Below are positions 8,378-17,566 of a stretch of DNA of 64,000 bases, piece by piece. Origin of the DNA: Nocardia flavorosea NBRC 108225 (GTDB taxonomy: Bacteria > Actinomycetota > Actinomycetes > Mycobacteriales > Mycobacteriaceae); NCBI RefSeq assembly GCF_001613385.1, contig NZ_BDCG01000015.1:124001-188000 (forward strand). Direction: 5' to 3'. A program made the position numbers and the translations under genes. Under the pieces are notes generated by a model. That model was not told the DNA's origin. It worked only from the letters and a program-made list of their open reading frames with translations, and ran no database searches. Numbering within the stretch: position 1 is the stretch's first letter; every line of letters begins with the position of its first letter.

Positions 8378-9430
8378 ATGACCGTCGTCGACGATATCCG
8401 GGGGATCGATTCGCTCGTTGTCGCGAGCCCGACAGCCGGTGAACGGGAACGCATCCTCGGTGAATGGGCCACCGGTGTCGAACCGTACGACCTGTCTCCG
8501 CTGGTCACCGTGATCCGGCACGGTCATATGGTGCCCGGTACGCGCGTCGCGGCCCGCTGCGGCGGCGATGTGGTGACCTACGGCGAGCTGTTCGGCCGGC
8601 GCGACGGGATCGAGGGGGTGCGTGGTTCGTCCGCGCTGCCCACGCCTACCGGATTCGCCGCGCTGCTCGCCGAATTCGTCACCGCCTCCCGGGTCGGTGT
8701 GGGCCGTTTCGGTTGCTCCGGCCTGCTGCTCGGCGCCGATGCGCTCGCCGTGGCCGTCGCCGACCGTCGCGGTGTCGCCGCCGACCGCCGGCTGCGCCGG
8801 GTGGATCCCGCGATGCGGCCCGCCGATGTCCGGTTGCTGGCGCTGCCGTGGGGTGATCCACAGAACACTGCCGATCTCTTGGCGGCCTGGTCTTCGGGTG
8901 CGACCGTCGTGGTACCGACGGAGGCACAGCGCCGTGACCCGGCCGCGCTGGCCGCGCTGATCGAGAGCCACGCGGTATCGCAGATCGTCGCCGAGGCCGA
9001 ACTGCCGATCCGTCTTGCCGAACGTGGGCTGGACCGGTTGCCGACCGTCGCGCGCTGGGATCTGGTCGGCACCACGGGCGGTTGCGCACTGCCGGAAGCG
9101 GTGCGCCGGTTGTCGCCGGATGCGGTGGCAACCATCGCCTATCACGCCGCGGCCTACTTGGGTGCGGTTGCGCGCGGGCCGCTGGCGGCGACCGCGTGGA
9201 CCCGTCCGGTCCCCGGCGCGAAAGTACTGCTGCTGGACGAAGGCCGGTTGGTCCCGCCGGGTGTCGTCGGTGATGTCCACGTCGGCGGCCGCGCGCTGGG
9301 CGCCGAGTTCGCCGGCGGCCTCGAACGTGAGCGGTTCGTCGGTGATCCCTACGAACCCGGCGCGCGTCTGTTCCGGACGGGTCACCGGGGTTGGTGGACC
9401 TCTGAGGGCCGGTTGATCATCGAATCCTGA
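8378..9430 (+). CDS. degenerate adenylation-domain-like protein (NRPS-related)
   Basis: 350 residues resembling the N-terminal subdomain of an NRPS adenylation domain but catalytically eroded. It starts with a C-A linker-like segment (AGERERILGEWATGVEP) and has later A-domain landmarks: WSSGATVVVPTEAQRRDP, LVPPGVVGDVHVGGRALG (A6-like), RFVGDPYEPGARLFRTG (A7-like). The P-loop-like A3 motif (SGSTGxPKG) is missing, the A5 YGPTE is replaced by YHAAAY, and the A7 Asp is His (RTGHRG). The C-terminal subdomain with the A10 Lys is absent. The start has AGGAGG 7 bases upstream. It lies under two IdeR boxes. It cannot be a normal adenylating enzyme; a structural or regulatory role, or decay, is possible. 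Confidence 0.7.
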   Translation: MTVVDDIRGIDSLVVASPTAGERERILGEWATGVEPYDLSPLVTVIRHGHMVPGTRVAARCGGDVVTYGELFGRRDGIEGVRGSSALPTPTGFAALLAEFVTASRVGVGRFGCSGLLLGADALAVAVADRRGVAADRRLRRVDPAMRPADVRLLALPWGDPQNTADLLAAWSSGATVVVPTEAQRRDPAALAALIESHAVSQIVAEAELPIRLAERGLDRLPTVARWDLVGTTGGCALPEAVRRLSPDAVATIAYHAAAYLGAVARGPLAATAWTRPVPGAKVLLLDEGRLVPPGVVGDVHVGGRALGAEFAGGLERERFVGDPYEPGARLFRTGHRGWWTSEGRLIIES

Positions 9431-10069
9431 GTACCGGCTGCGCGAATCGGCTCGAATGCGGTTGTCTGCACCGCGGGGATGATTCTCCACTGGTCGGATG
9501 CCGCCGACCATGGAGTGGGGCGGACCGTTCTCGTGTTGCGCTTTCCGGCCTCACTCGGAACCGAAGATGAGCGGCCCGGCGGTGTCTCGCCGTATCGCCG
9601 CGACGGTCGAATCATCGCCCCGGACTCCGGGGAAAGGCCTCGGTGTGCTGCCGTACCCCCGGGGTGTGGACATGTCGGGATCGTTTTGTCAAAGGCCTGC
9701 GGCTCTCGGGTGCCGTTCGAGCTCCGTCGGAGCCCCGTGATCGCTGCCGGGGCGACCGGGTGTGCTGTATTCGGACCAGTCTCGGCAGCCCGGCCCGGTC
9801 TCGGCAGATGGCTCACGGTATGCGGGTGGATGGGGCGGCTGCGGGGGCGGGCCTCGATTTCCGGCTGCCGGCGCAGGTATTCGCGCTGTTCGCAGGCTGT
9901 TCGGCGGTGCTGATGGCCTATTTTCCGATCGGACCGGAGGTTTCGCGAACCAACCTCATGTAAGGTAAGCCTATGCGAACTCGGGTGGTTCGGGCTGTCC
10001 TGCGCGACAGGCGCCACCGTGTACAACGAGGCGCGACGCCATCGGGCTGTCGGGAAAGTGGGAGAACCA
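9431..10069. other. intergenic region with an iron box
   Basis: About 640 bases between the adenylation-like gene and the N-hydroxylase gene. Open frames here have no credible protein character. The only clear signal is an IdeR-like box at 9961-9979. Confidence 0.5.
9961..9979. promoter_or_regulatory. IdeR/DtxR-like iron box 3
   Basis: TAAGGTAAGCCTATGCGAA, close to the IdeR consensus, about 90 bases upstream of the mbtG-like start. It probably controls that gene. Confidence 0.75.
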
Positions 10070-11362
10070 GTGGACAGACTTCTGGTGGTCGGTGCGGGGC
10101 CCAAGGCCATGGCGGTTGCCGCCAAGGCGTATGTGCTGCGCGAACTGGGTCTGCCCGCGCCGCAGGTCACTGTGGTGGAACCCAATGCGGTAGGCGGGAA
10201 TTGGCTGGCGGCCGGCGGGTGGACCGACGGCCGGCACCGGCTGGGGACCAGCCCGGAAAAAGATATCGGCTTCCCATATCACTCGACCTGGGCGCGCGGC
10301 CACAATCATGCCGTCAACCAGGCCATGATGGCCTTCGGCTGGACGGCCTTCCTGGTCGATCGCGGCACCTACGCGGAATGGGTGGACCGCGGGCGGCCGA
10401 GTCCGGAACACAACTTGTGGGCGAAATACCTGCAGTGGGTGGCACGTAAGTCCGGAGTGGAAGTGGTGCGCGGCCGGGTGCGCACCATACGTGCCGAGGA
10501 GGCCGGCTGGCGGGTCACCGTGGAAGGGGCGGACGGAGAAACGGCCGAGATCGACGCGCAGCGGTTGATGGTCACCGGTCCGGGCGACAGCAGGCGAGCG
10601 CTGGCCGAGCATCCGAAGCTGTTGAGCATCGCCGACTTCTGGGATCTGGCCGGCCGGCGGAAACTACCGCCGTCCTCCCGGGCCGCGGTGATCGGTGGGG
10701 GCGAGACGGCGGGCTCGGCCATGGACGAGCTGGTTCGCCATGATGTGCTGACGGTGTCGGTGATCTCGCCCGCGGCCACCATCTACACGCGCGGTGAAAG
10801 CTATTTCGAGAACTCGCTGTTCAGCGATCCTGCCAAATGGCGGGCGCTGAGCGTCGCCGAACGCCGGGATGTGGTGCGGCGGACCGATCGGGGTGTGTTC
10901 TCGGTGCGGGTGCAGGAGACGCTGCTCGCGGATAACCGGGTTCATCATCTGCAAGGACGGGTGGTCCGGGTGGCGGATCAGGGGGGCGGGGTGGCGCTGA
11001 CCCTGCGTAACGAATCCCGGCCCGACCAGACGCACGCCTTCGATCTGGTGGTCGACGCGATCGGCGGTCAGCCGCTGTGGTTCCTGGACCTGTTCGACGA
11101 CGAGGTCGCGGATCTGTTCGAACTGGCGGTGGGTGGCCCCGTCACGCAGGCCCGGATCGAGGCGGTGATGGGGTTCGATCTGGCGGTCGAGGGCTTGCCC
11201 GCGAAGTTGTACCTGCCGAATATGGCCGGTCTCGCGCAGGGGCCGGGTTTCCCGAATCTCAGTTGCCTGGGCGAACTTTCCGACCGGATCTTGGCGAGTG
11301 CACCGGCACCCGCGGGCGCGGCGGTGCGTTCGGAGCTGCTGGAACACGTCCCAGCGCACTGA
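10070..11362 (+). CDS. mbtG: MbtG-like L-lysine/ornithine N-hydroxylase
   Basis: 430-residue flavin N-monooxygenase of the siderophore type; it hydroxylates the side-chain amine of lysine (or ornithine) using FAD and NADPH. FAD site LLVVGAGPKAMAVAAKA; conserved GGWTDGRHRLGTSPEKDIGF; NADPH site AAVIGGGETAGSAMDE; then GESYFENSLFSDP and a C-terminal GLAQGPGFPNLSCLG. The pattern and length closely follow mycobacterial MbtG. The GTG at 10070 with GGAG 5 bases upstream is preferred over an in-frame GTG at 10019. An IdeR box precedes it, and a formyltransferase gene follows. Confidence 0.88.
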   Translation: MDRLLVVGAGPKAMAVAAKAYVLRELGLPAPQVTVVEPNAVGGNWLAAGGWTDGRHRLGTSPEKDIGFPYHSTWARGHNHAVNQAMMAFGWTAFLVDRGTYAEWVDRGRPSPEHNLWAKYLQWVARKSGVEVVRGRVRTIRAEEAGWRVTVEGADGETAEIDAQRLMVTGPGDSRRALAEHPKLLSIADFWDLAGRRKLPPSSRAAVIGGGETAGSAMDELVRHDVLTVSVISPAATIYTRGESYFENSLFSDPAKWRALSVAERRDVVRRTDRGVFSVRVQETLLADNRVHHLQGRVVRVADQGGGVALTLRNESRPDQTHAFDLVVDAIGGQPLWFLDLFDDEVADLFELAVGGPVTQARIEAVMGFDLAVEGLPAKLYLPNMAGLAQGPGFPNLSCLGELSDRILASAPAPAGAAVRSELLEHVPAH

Positions 11363-11372
11363 CGGACCAGCC

Positions 11373-11391
11373 CTAGGCTAGGCTTGCCTTA
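11373..11391. promoter_or_regulatory. IdeR/DtxR-like iron box 4
   Basis: CTAGGCTAGGCTTGCCTTA, an imperfect IdeR-consensus match (about 14 of 19), 35 bases before the formyltransferase start. Confidence 0.65.
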
Positions 11392-11425
11392 CTTTTGTCC
11401 AGCAACATATAGATGAGGTTCGTTG

Positions 11426-12367
11426 ATGCGTATCGTGTCGTTCGGGTTCCAGACCTGGGGCCGAAAGACTCTGCAGGCGCTGATCGATTCCGAGCACGAG
11501 GTGGTGCTCGCGGTCACCCACCCCGCCAGCGAGGATTCCTACAAGGGGATCTGGTCGGATTCGGTGGAGGAACTGGCCCGCGAACACGGTATACCGGTCC
11601 ATCTCACCGAACGGGCCGATACCGAGACGATCGACCTGGTGAAACGCGCCGAACCCGATGTGATCGTGGTGAACAGCTGGTACACTTGGATGCCGCCGGA
11701 GCTGTACACCATGCCCACCCACGGCACCCTGAACCTGCACGATTCGCTGCTGCCGAAATTCACCGGTTTCTCGCCGGTGCTGTGGGCCCTGATCAGCGGA
11801 GCCGACGAATTCGGCCTCACGGTGCACCGGATGGACGAACAGCTCGACACCGGTGACATCCTGGTGCAGCATTCGCTGCCCATCGGTCCCGACGCCACCG
11901 GAACCGAGTTGGTCCTCGCCGGTATGGAACTCATTCCCGGCGCGGTGCACGAAGCGCTGGAAGCGCTCGCCTCCGGTACCGCGCAGTGGCGCCCGCAGGA
12001 CAAAGCTGCCCGCACCTATTTCCACAAGCGTTCCGACCGCGACAGCCGGATGGACTGGAACTGGCAGGCCGCGGATCTGGAACGTTTCGTGCGGGCACTG
12101 TCGGCGCCCTACCCCCGCGCATTCAGTCACTACCGCGGTGAGCGGATCGAGATTCTGGAATCCAGTGTGTCGGCGGCCCGCTACGGCGGCACCCCGGGCC
12201 GGGTCATCGTGCAGGAGAACGGCGGAGTCGTGGTGTGCGGTCCGGACGCCTACCGCGGTGACAACCACGGCCTGCTGATCACCCGAGTCCGTTCGGCCGG
12301 CGGTACCGAGTACAGCGGTGCCGAATTCTTCCGGCGCGGCGGATATCTGACCGATAGGCCGGAATAG
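11426..12367 (+). CDS. formyltransferase for an N-hydroxylated siderophore building block
   Basis: 313 residues of the methionyl-tRNA formyltransferase fold. Visible are NSWYTWMPPELYTMPTHGTLN, the catalytic-type segment LHDSLLPKFTGFSPVLWALI and GLTVHRMDEQLDTGDILVQ. A C-terminal FMT-like domain follows (FVRALSAPYPRAFSHYRGE, RVIVQENGGVVV). It is unlikely to be the housekeeping fmt, because it is iron-boxed and sits between an N-hydroxylase and an NRPS. The inferred reaction is formylation of N-hydroxylysine or N-hydroxyornithine from 10-formyl-THF, as in rhodochelin or formobactin-type siderophores. ATG 11426 is chosen over the adjacent TTG. Confidence 0.8.
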   Translation: MRIVSFGFQTWGRKTLQALIDSEHEVVLAVTHPASEDSYKGIWSDSVEELAREHGIPVHLTERADTETIDLVKRAEPDVIVVNSWYTWMPPELYTMPTHGTLNLHDSLLPKFTGFSPVLWALISGADEFGLTVHRMDEQLDTGDILVQHSLPIGPDATGTELVLAGMELIPGAVHEALEALASGTAQWRPQDKAARTYFHKRSDRDSRMDWNWQAADLERFVRALSAPYPRAFSHYRGERIEILESSVSAARYGGTPGRVIVQENGGVVVCGPDAYRGDNHGLLITRVRSAGGTEYSGAEFFRRGGYLTDRPE

Positions 12368-12437
12368 CGTCCGCCCGGCCGGTGCGGGTGCACCGGCCGG
12401 AGCCGACGTTCGAACGAGTACAGGGCCGGAGAAAATC

Positions 12438-15400
12438 ATGTCGATCATCGCCAACGACGCGAACCGCGCGGCCCGGCCGGACGAAGGTGACCGGACCCTG
12501 CCGAACCGGTACCCGCTCTCTTCCGGCCAGCGGCGCGCCTGGTTCCTGCAGACCCGTGACCCCGGTGACACCGCGCTCAACCTGCCCGTCGTCTACCGGT
12601 TGCACGGCACGCTCGACAGCGAACGGCTGTGCGCCGCCGTCCGGTCCGTCGTCGATCGGCACGAGATACTGCGTACCACCTACGGACTGGACTCGAACGG
12701 CGAACCGTATCAACAGGTACGCACAGACCTGCCTTTGCCATGGCAGGAACACGATTTAACCGATCTGGCAGCCGAACCCGCCCGCCGCCGGGCCGAGGTG
12801 TTCACCAGGCGGGCGCTGGCGCGGCCCTTCGATCCGGCCGCGGAAACACCACTGCGGGTGACGCTGATCCGCCTCGCCGCGAGCGAATATCTGCTGGTGC
12901 TGGTGGTGCATACGATCGCATGGGACGACGAATCGGCCTCCGTATTCGCCGCCGACCTATCTGCCGCATACAACGGCACAGCCCGTGCGGCACAACCGGT
13001 ACGGTTCGTCGAACAGTCCGTCGAGGCGGCCGGGGGCGATGGGGCGATCCCGTCGGCCCGTGTGCCGCACGCGGGACGCCCCGCCCGCGAAACTGCGCCG
13101 CCCGACGGTCCGGAGTACTGGCGGCAAGCCCTGACTCCGCTGCCCGAGGCACTGGAGCTACCCGGTCGGCCGGTGCCGCGCGAGGTCGGGCCGGCAACGA
13201 TCGACACTACGTCGCGACCGCTGCCGGTCTACATACTCGACCAGGTCCGCAAGGCCGCCACCGAGCCGGGGACCAGCGAAACCACCGTGCTGCTCGCGGG
13301 TTTCGCCGCACTCGTCCATCGCTATACCGGCGCCGTCGATTTCCTGGTGGCCCTGCCCGCCGATACCCGCGGACCGCGAGCGGCCGGGATGATCGGCTAT
13401 TTCGGCAACACCGTACTGATCCGTGCGACCCCACGGCCCGTACAGAGCTTCGCCGAATTCCACACCGGCCTCGCCGGCACGGTGGCCGATGGCCACGCGC
13501 ATCGCCATATCGGCATCGACGAGGTGGTCCACGCGGTCAACCCGGACCGCACGGGCGCGCGGGACGGGCTGGAACAGCTGGCGCGGATCGGGTTCGCTGT
13601 ACGGGAGCCGCACGCCGTGCCGGAACTGGCCGGGGTGCGCGCGACCCTGGAGAAGGCCGGGTCACCGGATGCGCGGGTGCCGCTGCGGATCACGGTGGTC
13701 CTCGATCGGGATCGGCCGCGGCTGGTTGCCGATCACCGGCCGGGGCAACTGGATCGGGCGCTGGTCGAGCAACTACTCGCTCACTATGTCCAACTGCTGG
13801 ACAGCGCGCTGCGCGACCCCGCCGCCCGGCTCGGCGAACTCGACCTGTTCGGTGATCGCGACCGGGCGGCGCTGCTCGCGCGATCGCACGGTGAGCTGGT
13901 GCCCGAGGCCCCGGCGACGCTCGTCGCGCTGGTGGAACAGCGCGTTGCCGCCGCGGGGGATGCCACCGCCGTGGTGGCACCCGCAGCAGCGGGCGGCGCG
14001 GATCTGGAACTGAGCTACCGCGAACTCAACAGCCGGGCGAACAGGCTGGCCCGCGGACTCGTCGCGCACGGGATCGGCACCGAGGATCTCGTCGGCGTGC
14101 GGATTGCGAATTCCGCCGAGTTCGTGGTGGCGGTGCTGGGGGTGTTGAAGGCGGGCGCTGCCTACCTGCCGATCGATCCGTCCTACCCGGATCAGCGGAT
14201 CGACTTCCTGGACAGGGATGCGCGGCCGCGGCTGGTGCTCGGCCGCGCCGAACTGGCGGCCGCCGAGGCGAGTGCGGCCGATCTGCCCGGCCACGACCTC
14301 TCCGATAGCGAACGGGTGCGGCCACTGCGACCCGGCAACCTGGCCTACGTCATCTACACATCCGGTTCCACGGGGACACCTAAGGGGGTCGGTGTCGCCC
14401 ATGCGGCGATCGCCGACCACCTGCGTGGTTTCGGCGCCGAATGGGATATGACGGCACAGGATCGGCTGCTGCAGTCGTCGTCGGTCAGTTTCGATGCCTC
14501 CCTGCTCGATATCTTCGTCACGCTCTCTCTCGGTGCCTGCCTGGTGATCCCGAAACCCGATGCCTTGCGCGATATTCCGTATATCTCGGAACTCATCGGC
14601 CGCTACGGGGTGACCGTGCTGCATATGGTGCCCTCGCTGCTGAGTACTTTCCTGCTGCTGCCGGAGGTGACCGAATGGCGTGCGCTGCGGCGGGTCCCGG
14701 TGGGTGGCGAGGCACTGCTCGGGGAGGTGGCCGATCGCTTCGCCGGGGTTTTCGACGCGGAACTTCGCAACCACTACGGCCCGACCGAGGCCGTCGTATC
14801 GGCCACCCATCTGACTGTGCGCGGGCCACAGGGCACGGGGATGGTCCCCGTCGGGGTGCCCAACCGGAATGTGTATGTCTACGTGCTGGACAACCGCCTA
14901 CAACTGGTTCCCGGCGGTGTGCTCGGCGAAATCTACCTCGGTGGTGCCCAGCTGGCCCGCGGTTATCTGCATCGTCCCGGCCTGACCGCCGAGCGGTTCG
15001 TCGCCGATCCTTTCCTGCCCGGGCAGCGGCTTTACCGGACCGGTGATCTGGCGCGGCGCAACAGTCGCGGAGAGATCGAATTCGCCGGCCGCGCCGACGA
15101 ACAGGTCAAAGTTCGCGGGCACCGGATCGAATCCGGTGAGGTGCAGGCGGCGCTGTCCGCGCATCCCGGGGTCGGGGCCTGTGCGGTGGTCGCGTTCCCG
15201 GAGCCGGTCACCGGAACGGCGCTGGCCGCCTATCTGGTTCCCGCCGCGGGCGACCTGGACGTGGCCGAAGTCCGTGCGTTCGCGGCGAAATCGCTACCGG
15301 ACTACATGCTGCCCACCGCATGGGCGGTGCTCGCGGAAATCCCGCTCACCGAACACGGCAAGCTCGACAAGCGGGCACTACCCGAGCCGCGCCGGTTCGG

Positions 15401-16991
15401 AACCGGACAGCGACGTCCGCCGAGTTCCCCCACCGAGGTCCGGCTGGCCGGGTTGTTCGGCGCGCTCTTCGGTTGCGCGGATATCGGCGCCGACGATTCG
15501 TTGTTCGAACTCGGTGGGCATTCGCTGCTGGCGAACCGGCTGATACTGCTGATCCGAGAGGAATTCGGCGTCGAGATCGATGTGCGCGCGCCGTTCGACA
15601 CTCCGACGGTCGCGGGGCTGGCGGCGCTCGTCGACGCGACACCGGTCACCGCGACGGGCCGGCCCGAACTGGATCGCCGGCCACGGCCCGAACGTATCCC
15701 GCTGTCCTACAACCAGCGGGCCGTTCTCGGCGGTGCCGATATCGGGCCGGTCGAGCTGATGGCCGATGTGGACGGCCGGCTGGACCGGGATGCGCTCATG
15801 GCCGCCGTCCACGATGTATTCGAACGGTACGAGATCCTGCGGACGGTCCCCGCGGTCGTGGACGACGAGTGGTATCAAGCGGTTCGCGCGGGCCCGTATC
15901 CCGATACTGCGGTGTTCGAGATCGCCGAGGAAGGGCGGTCGGCGGTCCGGTGCGATCGCGCGGCGGGGCCACTGCTGCACTTCCGGCTCCGCGTTACCGG
16001 TGCGGACCGGTATGTGCTGGAGCTGACGGCCGACCGGTTCGTGGCCGACGAATGGTCGCTGCGGATCGTGCTCGACGATCTGGCCACGGCATACCGGAGC
16101 CGCGCGGCACAAGGTACGGCGCCCCGATGGCCGGGGCCGGCCGTCGATTACGCCGACTACGCCCTGTGGCAGTCGAATGTCGTCGAATCGGCGGGGCCGC
16201 AGCTGGAGCAGTTGCGGGCGGGGCTGCGCGAGTTACCCGGACCGTCGGCCGGGACAGAGAGCGGGCAGGCCACCGAGCCCGCGCGGTCGGCGACATTCAC
16301 GGTGTCCAGTGCACTGCGCCGCCGGTTGCGTGCCCACGCCGAGACGGTCGGTGCCTCCGAATACATGCTCTACCAGGCGGTGGTCGCCGCTCTGCTGCAC
16401 GCGCTCGGGGCGGGGGTCGATATCGCGCTCGGGGCGCCGCTGTCCGGGCGGGCCGACAGCGCCGTATCCGAAATGGTCGGGCCGCTGTCGGCGGCCGTGG
16501 TGCTGCGCCACGACCTGTCGGGCGACCCGGCCCTGCGAACCGTTCTGGACCGGGCGCGCGGTACCGCGTTCGGGGTGTACGGCGGCCACGACATGCTGAT
16601 CGACGCCATCGCACCGGCCGTATGCCCGGGACGTTCACCGTACGACTTGTGCCGGGCCGTCGTGGATTTCGGCGAACTCTGCCCGCCACAGCAGATCTGG
16701 CTGGGTGACGAGGTAGCCGCCCGGATCACCGACTCCTCGCCCGGTATCGCGCACCGGCTCGTTTTCGCGTTCGGTTCCGCGGGCGACGGGGGGCTGCACG
16801 TCACGCTGCGCGCCGACGCTGCGCGGCACGACCAGCAGACCACCGAACAGCTTGCGCGGTACCTCGAAGAGCTGCTCACGACCTTCGTCGAATCGCCCGA
16901 TATTCCGGTATCCGAGGCAGTCTCGCTCGACGCGACGCGTGCATTGTGGACGGCGGACGGTGGACTTGCCCTGCGACCGTCCGGGTCCTGA
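12438..16991 (+). CDS. NRPS, C-A-PCP-C, MbtF-like layout, with atypical condensation motifs
   Basis: 1,517-residue nonribosomal peptide synthetase. Order: condensation-like domain (about 20-440), adenylation domain (about 480-990), carrier domain (about 1005-1080, attachment Ser in ELGGHSLL), second condensation-like domain (about 1090-1500), no thioesterase. A-domain motifs are intact: YTSGSTGTPKG, FDASLLDIF, NHYGPTEA, YRTGDLARR, EHGKLDKRAL. Specificity-pocket residues read by eye are D-A-L-H-P-G-H-V-S. The condensation signature HHxxxDG is HTIAWDD at residues 158-164 and DRFVADE at 1199-1205, so both lack the catalytic second His. The C-A-PCP-C layout resembles mycobacterial MbtF, whose last domain closes a hydroxylysine lactam. 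It shares a strand with the hydroxylase and formyltransferase. Confidence 0.85.
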   Translation: MSIIANDANRAARPDEGDRTLPNRYPLSSGQRRAWFLQTRDPGDTALNLPVVYRLHGTLDSERLCAAVRSVVDRHEILRTTYGLDSNGEPYQQVRTDLPLPWQEHDLTDLAAEPARRRAEVFTRRALARPFDPAAETPLRVTLIRLAASEYLLVLVVHTIAWDDESASVFAADLSAAYNGTARAAQPVRFVEQSVEAAGGDGAIPSARVPHAGRPARETAPPDGPEYWRQALTPLPEALELPGRPVPREVGPATIDTTSRPLPVYILDQVRKAATEPGTSETTVLLAGFAALVHRYTGAVDFLVALPADTRGPRAAGMIGYFGNTVLIRATPRPVQSFAEFHTGLAGTVADGHAHRHIGIDEVVHAVNPDRTGARDGLEQLARIGFAVREPHAVPELAGVRATLEKAGSPDARVPLRITVVLDRDRPRLVADHRPGQLDRALVEQLLAHYVQLLDSALRDPAARLGELDLFGDRDRAALLARSHGELVPEAPATLVALVEQRVAAAGDATAVVAPAAAGGADLELSYRELNSRANRLARGLVAHGIGTEDLVGVRIANSAEFVVAVLGVLKAGAAYLPIDPSYPDQRIDFLDRDARPRLVLGRAELAAAEASAADLPGHDLSDSERVRPLRPGNLAYVIYTSGSTGTPKGVGVAHAAIADHLRGFGAEWDMTAQDRLLQSSSVSFDASLLDIFVTLSLGACLVIPKPDALRDIPYISELIGRYGVTVLHMVPSLLSTFLLLPEVTEWRALRRVPVGGEALLGEVADRFAGVFDAELRNHYGPTEAVVSATHLTVRGPQGTGMVPVGVPNRNVYVYVLDNRLQLVPGGVLGEIYLGGAQLARGYLHRPGLTAERFVADPFLPGQRLYRTGDLARRNSRGEIEFAGRADEQVKVRGHRIESGEVQAALSAHPGVGACAVVAFPEPVTGTALAAYLVPAAGDLDVAEVRAFAAKSLPDYMLPTAWAVLAEIPLTEHGKLDKRALPEPRRFGTGQRRPPSSPTEVRLAGLFGALFGCADIGADDSLFELGGHSLLANRLILLIREEFGVEIDVRAPFDTPTVAGLAALVDATPVTATGRPELDRRPRPERIPLSYNQRAVLGGADIGPVELMADVDGRLDRDALMAAVHDVFERYEILRTVPAVVDDEWYQAVRAGPYPDTAVFEIAEEGRSAVRCDRAAGPLLHFRLRVTGADRYVLELTADRFVADEWSLRIVLDDLATAYRSRAAQGTAPRWPGPAVDYADYALWQSNVVESAGPQLEQLRAGLRELPGPSAGTESGQATEPARSATFTVSSALRRRLRAHAETVGASEYMLYQAVVAALLHALGAGVDIALGAPLSGRADSAVSEMVGPLSAAVVLRHDLSGDPALRTVLDRARGTAFGVYGGHDMLIDAIAPAVCPGRSPYDLCRAVVDFGELCPPQQIWLGDEVAARITDSSPGIAHRLVFAFGSAGDGGLHVTLRADAARHDQQTTEQLARYLEELLTTFVESPDIPVSEAVSLDATRALWTADGGLALRPSGS

Positions 16992-17091
16992 CCGGGGGCA
17001 CCGCCACCGCGGTGTGATCCCGGCGCGCGGACGACCGTGCCGGTACTTCTCGGGGCTGCCTGTCCCCGGCCCCCGGGAGTAGCCTGCGGCT

Positions 17092-17535
17092 ATGCGTCGA
17101 ATCACCGTGCCACTGTGGGTGATCGGCGCCGTTCTGACCGGATGGCTCGGCCCGGCGGCGCCGGCGAATGCGGAATCGGTGCAAACCACACCGCTACGGA
17201 CGCTGACCAGCGGATTATGCGTCGGAGAGCTGGCGATAACCGCCCACTCCGGTAGCGAACCGGGGGTTATGGGCGTCTCGATGCCGTCGGTGTCGAGCTC
17301 GATCGGGGTAGCCCCCTTCTCGGGGGCGTGCTCATTCGAGCTGATCCTGCGCTGGCGCAACCTCGATACCGGGGCCACCGGTGAAGAGCGGTCCGACGAG
17401 GTCGTCGGCTGGATCGGCTGCGATGTCTTCGACTGCCGGGCGTGGAATATCTCCACCGGGCGAGGCCGGGTCGCCGTCGAGGTCGCCTCGAACCTGCCGC
17501 ATTCGGCCGGTCATGCGGAGATCTTCGTCCCCTGA
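17092..17535 (+). CDS. secreted hypothetical protein
   Basis: 147 residues with a clear Sec signal peptide (RRITVPLWVIGAVLTGWLG, cleavage likely near APANA). The mature part is small, beta-rich looking, with Cys residues (GLCVGEL, SGACSFEL, IGCDVFDCRAW) that could form disulfides. No family is recognised. It ends at a hairpin shared with the convergent M13 peptidase gene. Confidence 0.7.
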   Translation: MRRITVPLWVIGAVLTGWLGPAAPANAESVQTTPLRTLTSGLCVGELAITAHSGSEPGVMGVSMPSVSSSIGVAPFSGACSFELILRWRNLDTGATGEERSDEVVGWIGCDVFDCRAWNISTGRGRVAVEVASNLPHSAGHAEIFVP

Positions 17536-17559
17536 GCGGGGAGCGCGATCGCTCCCCGC
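17536..17559. terminator. bidirectional hairpin between convergent genes
   Basis: Perfect 10-bp arms GCGGGGAGCG and CGCTCCCCGC around a CGAT loop, directly after the stop at 17535 and before the M13 peptidase stop at 17567. Confidence 0.75.
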
Positions 17560-17566
17560 CCAGAGC

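Noticed and set aside
8276..9511. Minus-strand frame of 411 codons opposite the adenylation-like gene
   Set aside because: No motifs, shadow composition; the plus frame has an AGGAGG and A-domain landmarks.
9479..9913. 144-codon frame between the adenylation-like gene and mbtG
   Set aside because: Low protein character; overlapping frames of similar length exist in other phases.
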